A DNA stretch of 64,000 nt from Plenodomus lindquistii (GCA_025504975.1 JANUWI010000001.1:930001-994000); one strand, 5' to 3'; shown: positions 32,029 through 43,797, numbered from the stretch's first letter. The notes: a model not told the origin generated them from the sequence alone. Program-made: numbers and translations.

Positions 32029-34029
32029 GGTGGAACAATTGAGGTGATGATATGCTTAGAGATCAGTCTGAGTGTATGAAGTGTTGTTGATGAGACAAGC
32101 TGGCTGTGAAGTGGCCTTTTATACAGGATCAGGCGAGCTTTGCGTACGACCGCGCAGTATGCTGTCGTACAACCGCCTTGAACGGCCCCATATCTCTACA
32201 GCAGGTTCGTAAATATGACGAGGGAAACTGAAGCAATTTGCCTCATTGGTTTCGGTAGAAAGGCTCAGCTTCCTGAACTGGTTATCATCTAGGGGCGAGT
32301 TCGTACCCTAGCGACCGAAGCGGGTCTCACCCTGTGAAGGAGTAGCACAGGAATGATTTATTTGATCGGTAATTGAAGAAATAGAGGCTTCAGGCAACCA
32401 ACAATACCCACTGCACTACTAACAAGATATTCACAGCCTACAATCCAATTCAGCATCAATTGCATGGACACTAGCGGTGTTCAGCATTGAATTTCTTCAG
32501 CATCAACTCGACATACTCTCAGAAGTATTGGATCATTCAGTGTGACGTTAAGTAGGGTTTTTCTTGACCATAGCTCGCGTCCATTACCTTTTTATTCTAC
32601 GTACGCCCCGTCGCGCCCCGTGATGGGTGTAGCGGAGTCATATTGATGTTACATAGGCCAGTCACATAATTCAGTACGAGGGATTCTGTATTGGACAGGC
32701 TTTCCCCATGCAGATTGTGGACACTTGGTAAGCTGTTGGTTGTGGCAAAAGAAGCTGTATATGCTAGCAATTTCATGGGATGAGTATGGGCTTGTTGGAG
32801 CCCAGCTCCGAGCTGGTGAGACTCTCGGTTGGCTGTGAAAGCCGAGAATCTCTGGCCAAAATGTCGTGATCTTTTGCTTCATACCGTACACCAGTGTAAG
32901 TTGTATGACTTGTTCGTCTGAGGAGTGGGCGATCACCATTCTCTCCCCTACCTAACTCGGGATTTTTGGAGTTTACTATGGAGTGTAGACCTCCTGAATA
33001 GGTATGCAGTTCGCTCTTGGCTTATTTCTAGGTTTCGCGACTGCCGGAAAGGACTAGGGAAACAGGGGTGCTCCACAGACCCACAGTGAGTGGGTATGCT
33101 GTAGCGCAGGAACGGGCACAACAACTTTGAGACAAGATTTGCCTCAAGCATTGTCCGGAAGCTTGTCATAACTCTATTGGCACGTCATTGAGCGTTTAGA
33201 TACCGCGCTCCGGTATGTATGATGAACTCGAGAAGGAAGAAGGTGGAGGTGAAGAAGCAGACCCCAATTTAGGGGGGCAGTTGCAGGCTTCTTTGTGTCG
33301 CTTGCTCCTTAGTTTCAGGACCTTCCAACTGTAACTACCTAGGTAGCCGATTTATTCGATCCGTGAGTGGCAGAAGTGATCCCCGTGAAGACGTGGCGCA
33401 CTGGAGCTAAAGCTTGTCATCCTGCCATCCTGCCGAGATACCGAATCGCGAACGGATAGTACTGTGGGCCTGACGCATCAACTCACTCCATCAAGTAACA
33501 ACTGGTTGTGGAGATATTACAGCATTTTGTTTATGCGGAGCATTGGGCATCCTTTAGCCCTTCTATTAGCGAGCCTCACCATCGCAAGTTGGCAAATAAA
33601 TCAATAAACGCCCACAATCAAGTGGGACCTCATTGTAATAGTAGGGTGAAAGGCAGCGGAGCCGGTGATTGTAGCACTCATGACCTTGAGTATCCTCAGG
33701 AATTACGAACGAGCCTTGGTCTATGCGTTAGACGCTAGACATGACTTTACACGAAGTTGCTACAACTTCCATAGAAGATCTATTACACCAAGTGTGTTCG
33801 CAATATCTCCTCGTCTCACTCACATGACATACGAATGACAATGTCTCTCAGTGGAAATATATCATTGCGCACAGAGTTGGAAAACGAGTGTGATTGTATA
33901 TCGTGATTACAGAAGGTACGCCGTCTCCAACATGAACGTCAGGCGTATGATGATTCGGCTCCGTTGCTAGTCATAGCCGTATATCGTGCATCTCTCACAG
34001 CCGTCATCGCCCCTCTTGCGCTATGGTAT
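32029..34029. other. Gene-free stretch of about 2 kb
   Basis: Only short frames without domains are present. A palindromic CTACCTAGGTAG lies near 33337, and the string ACTCACTCC...GTAACAACT (33481-33502) recalls the inverted repeat near 29.9 kb. Nothing else is supported. Confidence 0.45.
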
Positions 34030-34357
34030 TTATTCGCATTCCAGAACACCCTCATTCTCCTGGCAAGCTAGGAATTCTCGTTAACACCCTTTCAGGCAAG
34101 ATATCGGGTTACGAATCACTTACTAGCAGAGATAACGTTACCCTCCCTGTAAAACTTGCACGAGCTGCCGAGCTTGTGTCGGCAGTCGTTGGGGCAGTTG
34201 CAAGCATTGATAGCGTCTGGGGCAATGAGAGCGGCCCTGGCCTCGTGTTGTTGCTGATGGCCTTCCCATCGTTGCCGGTCATGGCTGAAGGGGCAGCGGC
34301 AGCCTGGGCGGCGAGGAATGCCACAGTAGTGGCGGCGAAGAGAGACTTGAAGAACAT
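34030..34357 (-). pseudogene. Small secreted cysteine-rich protein gene with a one-base frameshift
   Basis: The ATG at 34357 opens a frame with a strong signal peptide (MFFKSLFAATTVAFLAAQAAAA). That frame then reads low-information sequence to a stop near 34109. From about 34245 the adjacent frame reads a cysteine-rich domain (INACNCPNDCRHKLGSSCKF). This frame runs to a GTAAGT donor at 34123, skips a 56-bp intron, and ends with two further cysteines (TCQ...LECE) at 34030, six in all. The two parts are out of register by one base, and no intron of workable size connects them. It is therefore either a recently inactivated effector-like gene or a sequencing indel. The cysteine pattern differs from that of the protein at 31603-32028, so the two are not close paralogues. 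Confidence 0.6.
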
Positions 34358-35339
34358 GGTGAAGTAGTTGATGGTAAGAACAATAAAGTTCAAAATGTGC
34401 GGCTGGTAGTAGATGGTCAAAAGGCTGATGTTTGTGAGGTCAAATTTCGGGGAAGAATGGAGCCTTCTTACAGCATTTTCTTTCTGACCTACTGGCTTCT
34501 TAGCTAATTTCTGGAATGAACTCGGCTCTGGATTCTATCGCTAAGGCTGCCTATCGAGAGTCTGACCAGTATCAATTAGTGGGTAGATAAATCAGTCTCC
34601 ACTTGCTCGCTAGTCCGCAGATACACTCAGGGTGAAGCTATGTCTGGATTGCTTGGGCATGATGTTCCGCTCGAGACCAGGAAGGATTGTATGAAACATG
34701 GCATGCATATGATCCATGTATACACAGCGAGGCTGTGAACCGTGTCTGATGCCTACCCACAATGTCTTTCATGGTCTAGTTTGTGCAGTGGATTCTGTCG
34801 ATTCACACTCCCATTTTGACAACAGCTTCGTTCGTGGTGGAGAATTATGATCCACATCGATCCTCATGTTGGTATGCCTGACTCCTTCACCGGAAGCGAA
34901 TCGTCACAAGTACAATTCTGCAGCCTGCAATACTACACGGCCCACATGTCAGTGAAGAACTCTTACCTTGCAAGCGCCGGTCTCTTCTTGAACACCTGCA
35001 TAGAATATCCACAGGCTCTGTTGGTCTTTACATCATCACGATCGCAGCATGGGTTATCTCACAGCCGCATACAGTGAGATATTTGATTGCTGATCCTCTT
35101 CCTCTTTGACTGAACCACGCCACAAGATACGTGCTGTGAAGGCTCTCAGAATGGCAATGACGAAATTGTATCGACTTAAGTGACACATGCAGCGATCTAT
35201 CACTCGCTCGCCGAAACAACACAAGTGACAAATAGTCATTCCTAACCTGTAAAGACGCATAGCATCAGATTGTTAGAGAGTTTCATACCTCTGGAAGGAG
35301 TTTACTCTAACTCCTGCTATACTCCGTCTTCTTGGTATT
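34358..35339. other. Gene-free stretch of about 1 kb
   Basis: No coding frame, RNA or repeat is supported. The right end precedes the AIM6-like gene and should contain its promoter. Confidence 0.4.
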
Positions 35340-36698
35340 ATGGACTCAATCAACAAAAAACAGAGACAATTAGCGGGCAAGTTCAGTGACGAGTCAAACG
35401 AGGAGACGGGACGGCAATCATCAAGCACGATGAGTGTAGAAGATCCATCACCGGTTACCTCGTCTCTTTACAAATGGTTGAGGCCTTGGGGAGGCGGGAT
35501 GCGCTGGCGCAAATTACGACTACCAAGGTTTAGGGCTTCAGGTCACGTGAAGAGTACGCGGAGATGGCAGTGGTGCAAGTGTCTTCTGATCAGTGTTGGT
35601 GTGTTGACCGTGTTGTGCATTATCGCAGGAATGTGGGTTGTCCTTGACCTGTTCCCCCGTACATATAGCTGACTTGAATCAGCGTGTACATATATCTGGT
35701 CATCGCCCTCATCCATGAGCTTGCTCCTCCCCCAAATCATAGCGGTCTCCAACACATCGTGGAGGAATGGAGGGCGCCAGATGCTAATGGTACTTATGAA
35801 GTCGCTTGGCAAGACGACTTTAGCCGCGACATCGTACCCAAGAAATGCCACTCACACAATGATTACTGGCGCCCTGTACCGCTGTATAGCGCACTTGCAG
35901 CGGGATGTACAAGTGTGGAAGCAGACGTGTGGCTAGCGGAGGACGGAGATCTGCTTGTGAGCCATTCATGGAAAACTACTACAAAAAACCGAACATTGAA
36001 GACTTTGTATCTGGATCCATTAGCGTGGATTTACCAAACGGAATGTCTCCCGGGCATCCATCGAGCGGAGAGAAGTTGGGGTTTTTGATGCAGATTCGGA
36101 CACCTCCATTGTCCTGCTGATTGACTTTAAAAATGACGGACACTCGATTTGGCCTGTACTCCTGGCACAGCTACAGTCTCTGTGGGATCGGAAGTGGCTC
36201 ACGTACTATGATGGTGAGAGGATGCATCGTGGGCCGCTTACCATCGTTGGCACAGGCAATACTCCTCTGGAGCTTGTCCAATTGAACTTGACGAATCGCT
36301 TCATTTTCTTCGATGCCCCGCTTCTGTCTCTTTCGACCGGTAACACGGCTTTCAATTCTACAAATTCGTATTACGCCAGTGCCAGCCTTAAAGATGCCGT
36401 CGGCAAGTTGTGGTTCAATCGACTGAGCGCAGAGCAAGAAAAGACTTTGGACGCCCAGATCCGAATAGCGAAAGAGACGGGATTGGCAAGTAGGTACTGG
36501 GACATCCCTGGATGGCCGATAAGTTTGAGAGATACGCTGTGGTTCAGGCTCACGCAATTGGGGGTTGGTGTGCTGATAGTTGACGGTTTTGGTGTCAGCT
36601 ACGAGATGGAATTGGCACCAGTGCGTCGTCGCAGGCCTGACCCTCTGCTGAAAGAGTCGGATGTGGAAACACATGAGCTAGAGAAGGAAGATACTTGA
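35340..36698 (+). pseudogene. AIM6-like membrane-anchored PLC-like phosphodiesterase with a frameshift
   Basis: Exon 1 is 35340-35632 and the second exon begins at 35683, after a 50-bp intron with a GCTGAC branch site. The junction restores one membrane helix (ISVGVLTVLCIIAGIVYIYL). The lumenal part begins as an AIM6 phosphodiesterase: KKCHSHNDYWRPVPLYSAL carries the His/Asn/Asp active-site motif, followed by CTSVEADVWL and DLLVSHS. At about 36031-36040, after LYLDPLAWIYQ, the frame must shift by one base to continue as RNVSRASIERREVGVFDADS and TSIVLLIDFKNDG. The rest of the domain then follows intact to 36698. No intron can do this without removing conserved sequence. If the lesion is real, the gene is dead after the first catalytic half; otherwise it is an indel error. 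Confidence 0.75.
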
Positions 36699-36938
36699 GA
36701 TAGTGACAAAAGATGTTCCTGTCGATTGCGATCCCGTTCAAGCTGGTGTGACTAGCAATCCATTCCTACTTGTGCGATTCAGGCCAGTCATGGAGCTACT
36801 ATATGCTTGAGCGTGGAAATAGTAGAAGTACAGTCTTAGTGCAAACCCAGTACCGTGAGGCGTGTGAGATTGCTCAACCTCAAAGAGTAGCGTCTACGTG
36901 CCACTAACAATGCAGTAAATAACAAGTCAAAGATGCAT

Positions 36939-38873
36939 TCACGACGCTGATGGTCTACGCAGTGGATGCGCTTCCGTGTTCCTGCTCCGTGGTCAGCAGC
37001 TAACTCCCTGCACTTCATCTGACGGAATAAGTGAACTTACATGACATATTCATCTAGACTGACAAGTTCTGGCTCGCTAAAAATAAGGTAGAAATACTTT
37101 AACGTTTCTGCCATCCAGAAACTCTCGCACTCGTCCAACTTTGACGTTTCTTGACCCTTCGGAATTGTCACATCGGCAATGGCCGAATGAGCAAATTCAG
37201 CCTTGGTAGCATTGTTGATAGCTTCGAACATTCGCCAGGCGGTATCTTGCAGCACAGGGTCGCCAGTAATGCGGTAGAGGATAAAGACTGATTCAATGGC
37301 TTCAGGTCTGCGGAGTCGTTAGTCTACATCTTCGAGTTTATCACCAAAACCTACCTGAGCAAGAATCGCGGGTCTGCAATTTTCGCAAACCCAGGCTGTA
37401 GTCCGTCTGCTTTGATGATGTCTTGTACGTCCCACTGAAGCGAGTTGACGTTGTTCGAGTAGGAGTACTTTACGGCCGCGTGCCACTTTTCTACGTTCCA
37501 CGTGCAGTCTTCTTCGCCGTTGCAAGGCACAACTCTAAACATCTCTGGCATAATACCAGTAGGCATTGAGTCGTATGCCCAGACGCATCCATCTACTAGC
37601 TTGCGAGCCACATCCATATCTTCGGTGCGATTGAAGATTTTGGCACCCAGGGCCACCATACCACCAGCGAAGCAGGACAGGTGCTGAGCGTCGGGCTCCA
37701 GTTTGACAGAGCCAGCAGAGCTAAGCCTTACGTCGCCAGCGACTAGGATGTCTTGCCCGTCGGGAGTGAGCGGACGGAAGAATATATACTTCTTCGCGGG
37801 CTCTATTGCGTTCTCATACAGTCTCTTGTATTGAACGGCTTGACCACCAAGCAGTAGATACTGCTTCGGCAAGTACTCATACAACGAGTCGGTCATACCA
37901 CCCATGGTAAATGACTCTCCTGCGTTAAATTCCTCACGAAGAGGACTGACCAAGACGGGAAACAACCCCGGTATCTTTGTGGTATTTTGATGCTTTTCAA
38001 GGAGATCAATGACCCTCTGAACAGCATCGTAATACTTTACGTCACCCGTGAGTTGCGACAAGCGTGTGAACTCCAAGGTCAGGGATCCAAGTTCAGCACT
38101 CAGACACTGCGGGTCGGCAGCTTGATGTCCACTGAGAGCAGCACTGTGATTTTGTCAGCCTGAGCATGTCGTTAGAATGGCTCTGCCCACTTCTCCCAGT
38201 CCCACCGCGTAATTGGCATGCGATTTGGCGTGTCGAATGCGGCGTACAGCATATCACCGAGCTGAGTTGCACGATCCAGTAATGCATGATGGGTTGCACC
38301 GCTCAGATCGTACGCGCTCAACAGACCTCCCAAGTATCTAATTGTAGTCTCAAACACATTCAATTTCTGGATACCGGTCGTCGTGAAGTCGATTTGCTTG
38401 ATTGCTTTCAGGGCATACTCGAGCTCATTATCCAGTCCCATAATCACAAGCGTATCCAGTGCGTCTATTAGAGAAGCGCCGCGCTGACCGAAGCTGTTCT
38501 TGAAGCCCCCCGTCACGGGCGTCACTTCGTCCTGCAACCATGCATACTTCTTGTATCCTTCCCAAGTGTGTAAGAAGGCTTCTTTGACGGCTGCGCGTCT
38601 ATGAAGCCGTTCGGCTTTGTTGTGTTCCGTCTCGATTCCAAAGTCATGTTGTATTTTCGGTATAGGCTGCGCTTTGCCTTTCGGGAGCGCAGCCATAGAG
38701 GGGACTGGATATCGTATAGGTATGTCTTTCCATTGTACTGGATGTTCTATTCGGCTCGATGACGTGAAGGTTGGAGAGGGAAACTCGTCACGGGCGTTCA
38801 ATTGGCGGAAGGCGAACAGGAGTAGTGTCGCAGATACGCACAGAACCACGACACGACGGAGAGGTGGGCTCAT
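36939..38873 (-). CDS. Class I alpha-1,2-mannosidase, glycoside hydrolase family 47
   Basis: Four exons: 38873-38191, 38143-37355, 37307-37041 and 36981-36939. The product is 593 aa. Introns of 47, 47 and 59 bp keep frame. An N-terminal signal anchor (VVVLCVSATLLLFAFRQL) makes it a type II membrane protein of the ER or early Golgi. GH47 hallmarks include WEGYKKYAWLQDEV, ASLIDALDTLVIMGL, GGLLSAYDLSG, the disulphide cysteines in HLSCFAGGM and RVVPCNGEEDC, and PEAIESVFILYRITGD. The last, 43-nt exon supplies the essential NTEAHPL motif, whose Thr binds the catalytic calcium. The enzyme trims mannose from N-glycans or from misfolded glycoproteins. ER Man9 mannosidase and Golgi/EDEM-like roles cannot be told apart from sequence alone. 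Confidence 0.92.
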
Positions 38874-39460
38874 AAGGAATTGAAGTGGCGGCCGTCAAGG
38901 CGCCAGCATGTGAAGGATATGTCTGATATTATACGCGCGATAAGCGAAACGACCTTGCTATTGCAAAGGGTGACGATGATGGAAAGATATGCTCTGATGC
39001 AGATGGTATCATGCGACGCGATGGAACAAAAATATAATATGGCGAAACCGTACAATGGCGAGCATAATAATCGAAGAGGGAGAAGGGAGGCGCGTTGCCT
39101 CAGGGTCGTTGCGCCAGGTCCCTGGCAAGGAAGTGCGTCACTCATGCGAGTCATGCATGGCGGCTGTTCCTGCGTGTTCCCGCGCCGATCCAACGGGCGC
39201 ATTATTTTGGGACTGGAGCCTCGAGTTTTTTTTTATATTTGGTATACTCAAAATACAACTGTCGGCGCACTGGCGTACTTACGATATGTATGCGTTGTTA
39301 AGGGCGCTCTATTGGATAGTTCCCGTGATTCTCTTTCCTGAAGTCCAATTCAGAAGTCGCACGGGTCGCTTGACTCCGCCTTTATTCCGCAATCCTACGA
39401 CGCATCCTCAACACTTGACACTTTCATCCCATGTCGCTATCTTTACCGTAGTAGAGCAAA
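38874..39460. promoter_or_regulatory. Divergent promoter region, GH47 and MED20
   Basis: About 590 bp lie between the start codons of the mannosidase (minus) and MED20 (plus). Open frames here are short and unsupported. Confidence 0.35.
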
Positions 39461-40275
39461 ATGCAGTATAGCGGGTACGACTTCTGTACTCAACGAACGC
39501 ACTCTTCAGACTGACCCTTTAAAGAATATTCCTCGTCAACAACCCCTCCACAACCCTCGACGCGTCACTCGTTACCGTCAACGCGCTCATTCAAGCCATC
39601 GAAACAAGCTTTCCGAGTATCAGACGCGAGGCGCCATGGTCGCTTAGCTATCGCGCCTTTCGAGACGCGGTTCCTCCCAAATATCAACCATCAAAGGATG
39701 CTGAAGGCAAACCGCAGCCCTACGCCCACGCCTACCAGCATTTGCTGAACCACTCGAGCCTCGATCAAAACCGCACGTTTGTTTGCGTTCAACCTGTCTC
39801 CGAACCAGCCGTTGTTACATCCATACCAGTGCATCAGCAGGACGCCCATGTTCTGACATTGCGACAATATATGGCTGCGCTGTGGACACCGAGACATACG
39901 TTGACTATACAACAAGGCGCAACATTTAGTGGTGGCATGTTCACGATACACATTGGCGAACTTCGAGCCACCAGAGAGGGTCCGCAGTCTGGTGCGATAC
40001 AATCGCCTGGTGTGGTTGTGTGTATAAGCATGTTCGTCGGCGGACGTGATGAGGATACTGATGGCACCGCACCTGCGAGCATTGACGAAGACATCGATTT
40101 TGACTTCGCGCAAAGTACAATCAGGGGTTGCTGGAACATGATCCGGGAAGGGCGCGACATTGGTCGCGCAGAAATCCGGGAAGTCATGATGGCACCAGTT
40201 TTCACGACCCACAAGGAACGAGAGAGGGAGGCGGTGGTGCGGCTCTGGTGTGATGTTTTGCGGTTGCGAGGGTGA
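39461..40275 (+). CDS. MED20: Mediator complex subunit 20
   Basis: Two exons, 39461-39474 and 39525-40275. The 50-bp intron has CTGAC and an AAAG acceptor. The product is 254 aa. The 14-nt first exon gives MQYSG, which continues as IFLVNNPSTTLDASL, the family-typical start. The body fits the beta-barrel Med20/Srb2 fold: WSLSYRAFRDAVPPK, AYQHLLNHSSLDQNRTFVCVQP, LRQYMAALWTPRHTLTIQQGATF and GMFTIHIGELRA. Near the end, a helix (RGCWNMIREGRDIGRAEIR) precedes the C-terminus. MED20 pairs with MED18 in the Mediator head and contacts Pol II. The assignment is by fold-order similarity and is fairly secure; exon 1 is the least certain part. Confidence 0.75.
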
Positions 40276-40308
40276 GCAGTCGCATAAACAACATGTTATC
40301 CTACCGTC

Positions 40309-41294
40309 ATGCCCCACAGGCCTTTGCTTTGCGAGATTCTTGCTGATCTTTCAGTACAACCCTTGACGGCTCCATTACGAATCAAAACTTTCACCCTAGG
40401 CGAAGTCCTCCACGAGTCGCACTCGATACGACCATGCAAGCCACCAGCATATCTTCATTAAAGGATAAAGATTATATCCGCAGAGATTCTACTCAGGAGC
40501 CACTCTCACTGATGACAAAAGTTGATGCCTCTGTTCAGCATCTGCAGCTGCAACAATTTGACAGCAATAGTCTCTGCTCGAGTCCAAGCCGTACCCAAGT
40601 CTCTTGCGTCTCTGCAGGAGACAGCGCGATTGGCATCAGTCTGCACGCTTCAAGTTCTTCGCCTCTACAACCTGACGAACAGCTCTCGAATCGAGAATCA
40701 ATTCCCCCACCATTTTATCTGCCCTCTTAGGCGTCGGACCAGACAAGCGAGGAATTAGCCTTTGAAAACTTCACCAATGAAATCAATTCGCTCTATTCTT
40801 CAACATTTGGGAGTACACCTGATCCTCAGTCCATACACTTAGACCCAGAGCCGAGTACCCAACCAGTCTCTAAGCAGACGTCCAGTATCATTGCCCCGAA
40901 CCCCAATGCAGTAGTCCTGCCTCCGATTGCTCCGCTCCTTCAATACGGGGCCACAACATCACACGATCAATACGCAATAGACCCGCAGATCAAAGACACG
41001 GCTCCGCAAATCAACCTACCCGTGCCATACTGGCATGGAAAAGGTACTTATGGTAACCCAACAGCAGTGCCTCAAGATTTCCAACAATGGCGCAAGCTAC
41101 CAAAACCAACGCCAGGACCCAAAAGCCGTTTCCATACCACCGGGACTTCGAGGCCTCATCGTCACGAACAAGAGCTAGTACAAACTTCCAACATTGCCCA
41201 CCTTCACTCAAGACAACGATCCCAACTTCTGGCTGCTCACGCAACCGTCGAAACCGCCGAGGGCGAAGACGGGGGCGGAGATGGGCGTACCTGA
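40309..41294 (+). CDS. Unresolved spliced gene of unknown function
   Basis: The best-supported part is a terminal exon from 40732 (after a CCCTCTTAG acceptor) to the TGA at 41294. It reads ASDQTSEELAFENFTNEINS, then a Pro-rich segment, then VPYWHGKGTYGNPTAVP. Upstream, a helical block at about 40560-40665 (VQAVPKSLASLQETARLASV) lies in a different frame. It could join through a GTTCTT donor at about 40666, keeping phase 0. Further left, two overlapping frames (from ATG 40309 and ATG 40434) compete, and I cannot fix the first exons. The content suggests a nuclear, partly disordered protein, but no family is recognised. Coordinates are outer bounds. Confidence 0.4.
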
Positions 41295-42112
41295 TCCGTA
41301 TTATGAAGAGGATGAAAGGGAAGGGCGGAGCTGAAGGGGATTGGAGAGGAGGCTGAGCATTCTGACGAAGATTTATGAGGTTCGAGGATGTGTAGAAGGT
41401 GTAGAAGGGGGAGCGTAGGGTAAGGTGATGTTGAGGGATAAAATAGGTAGTTGGGGTGAAGATTTGCAGCGATGGACTTGGGTATGGGTGGCGTGGCTTG
41501 ATTACTACCATGAGGATAGAGCAACACGATTTGCCTGATTAGCAGAAATGAGGTTTACAGGGCCTGATGATACAAAAGAGCTTGTATTCATCAACCCCCT
41601 AGCATGGACATCAAGGTTAACAGCAATAAGACGTGTGGAAACGTAAATACGCATTCTATGGCTTTGCAAAAGATGTGTATCATGCGCTACACCAGTTTGA
41701 TAAGTTCACTCCAACTAGCTTTTCTATCATGACTTGACAGCAGGAGCTACGCCATGAATACAAACAAGTCGAACCGCTCTCGACACGATATCGTATTGGA
41801 ATAGTGCTTGTGTCTTCTGTGAATAAAACGATGGGGTATCTCAATCTCCTTGACCAACCAAGGAACGCCTGGGACTCCGCCGGTGAATACCTCGGCATGT
41901 GACTCCTACACCACTTCCTCGTGATGCGCGTCGAGTCTTCTCTAGAAACCCTTTGCTCCTTGATACTTCGTAGCAACAGCAAAAGAAGCAATGCACCAAT
42001 CCTACCCACACAACATCCCACACCGTCACTCCCCCTCATCACCCCATCCCTCCTCGCCACAAACACCCAAACACGTCTCAATCCGCCCCCTCTGCCACCT
42101 CCAAACATCTTC
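41295..42112. other. Intergenic between convergent genes
   Basis: Only low-complexity or antisense frames are found. The right edge abuts the SGF73 stop at 42113. Confidence 0.4.
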
Positions 42113-43797
42113 CTAAGACGCCGCCCCTACGGCCACACTACTCTTGCGCGCCTGCCCCGGACCCGGCAACTGTCCCGGTAAAATCTGTCTCGGTCCTCCA
42201 GTACCACCCCCAGCACCAGCACCACCCATGCCAATAGCACTCGCCCTTCGACTTCCCGCTGCAGAATCTAAACTCGCGCTGAGCGGTCCAAACGCCGACT
42301 CGGAGAAACGCTCTTGACTCGCACTTCCTGGCATCATGCCCAGCGATAACCCGCGTGATGAACTTGTACCCATGGCGTCGCCCATGCCCATGGGCCCGCC
42401 TAGTCCCATGCCAGTGAATATCGTGCCACCACCACTGCCTGGCGGCGCGCCGAGCGCGGAGCGTATCAGCCCTTTCATGCGAATGTGTTGGTACTTGAAG
42501 CGTTGTGGGACGCGGACATGTGTAGCAGAGGGTGTGGGCCGGTATCGCGCAAACGCAGCCATGACGCTGTCTTTTTCTTCGTCAGAGTCGACGGCGCCTG
42601 AAGGCTCGATGTCTTCAGGGAGGGGAGCGTTGGCATCGATTGCCGCGCCTGTTAGTTGTCGTTAGTTGAGCTTAGGTTTGGAAAGATGGAGTTAGTAAGT
42701 ATGGTAGGGACTTACGCTGTTGTCTCGCCTGACTCTTCTTTTGGTACTGCGCAAGCAACATGTCATAGGGCAGGCTTCGTCCAGGAACCGCACGCTTCAG
42801 ACCCATGCTATGACTCTTGCACGTCAGACTCCTGGCGCAGTAGCCGCCATTCGGCAACGGAACACCACACTGCTTCTCCACATCCACGGGCCCCTTGGGT
42901 TTCGCTCCCTTGACCTTGGGCTCATCCTTTTTCTTCTTTTTCGCATTCGGCGCCTTCTCCGCGTCGCCGTCTAGCTTCCTCTTCTTGCCCTTCTTCGCAC
43001 CGTCTGCATCCATGGCCGCACCCTTCACAGCCGACTTGCGCGCAGTGAGGCCATCGTCGTCTTCGCCTTTTTCTTTGCGCAGAGCGGCGTCTTTGGCTTC
43101 CTTGGCTTCCTTCTTCTTCTTGAGTTTCTCTTGCTTTTTGTTGAGGCAGTCGCGGATGTGGGTTGCAGAGGCGGCACGCAGGACGGGGCGGCGGCAGTGC
43201 TTGCACTGGACCGTGTCTACTTTGTCGTCGAGGGGGCGGCCGCTGGGGAAGCCGGTAATTGTCTTTTCGTCGAGGGGATTGACAATGGGGGATGTGGCTG
43301 CTGGTACAGGCTTGTCGACGTCTAGGGGATATGTTAGAGAAGCTGTCCTTGCGCTATGCTTGTGGCATGGCACAAGGCCAACATACTACTAGCATCACTC
43401 TCCTTCCAATTCCCCGCAATCTCCGCCCTCGGCACCTTCTTTTTGATCTTCAGCACAACCTTCTTCCGCTTCTCCGGCCCCATCGCTTCTTTCACCGCAC
43501 TCGTGTCGAGCAGGCCGCTGGTTGACGCTGTTGTCCGTTAGCTTCGTCACACCTACGTAGGGGTCCAGTCTCACCCTTCATGGCCGCAACGGCTGCGTGA
43601 CTATGGGCTGCGGAGTTCGTCGGTGGTATATAGGCGGGTATTTCAGGGTCTTCCGGAATCACAAGAGATATTGCCGAAGGCGTAGTGGCGGGGGGAGATG
43701 GGATTTCGGGGGTGCGTGATGATGCGCGTCTTGCGCGAGGACTCTGGAGAAGGTGCCAAGCGACGTGACTGGCGCTAACCAGAAGCGGAATTCGCGA
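42113..43797 (-). CDS. SGF73: SAGA-associated factor 73, SCA7-domain protein
   Basis: Supported exons are 43797-43575, 43527-43390, 43321-42716 and 42648-42113; the start codon lies further upstream and is unresolved. Order of features: a Pro-rich N-terminal stretch; AAMKASTSGLL...AEIAGNWKESDA; a C2HC-type zinc finger (VQCKHCRRPVLRAASATHIRDC); a Lys/Glu-rich basic region; the SCA7 domain (KQCGVPLPNGGYCARSLTCKSHSMGLKR then GRSLPYDMLLAQYQKK); then FARYRPTPSATHVRVPQRFKYQHIRMKGLIRSAL; and a Gly/Met/Ser-rich tail. SGF73 (ataxin-7 in animals) anchors the deubiquitinase module to SAGA. All internal junctions have GT/AG ends and keep frame. A phase-0 5' exon is required before 43797, where the upstream sequence ends GTACAG. 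Confidence 0.85.

Noticed and set aside
35633..35672. Extension of AIM6-like exon 1 to the stop at 35672
   Set aside because: The intron from 35633 to 35682 restores a continuous membrane helix and the phosphodiesterase frame, so the extension is intronic.
41011..41511. 166-codon minus-strand ORF
   Set aside because: Opposite to the better-supported terminal exon ending at 41294. Its hydrophobic segments mirror the Pro/Ser-rich plus frame.
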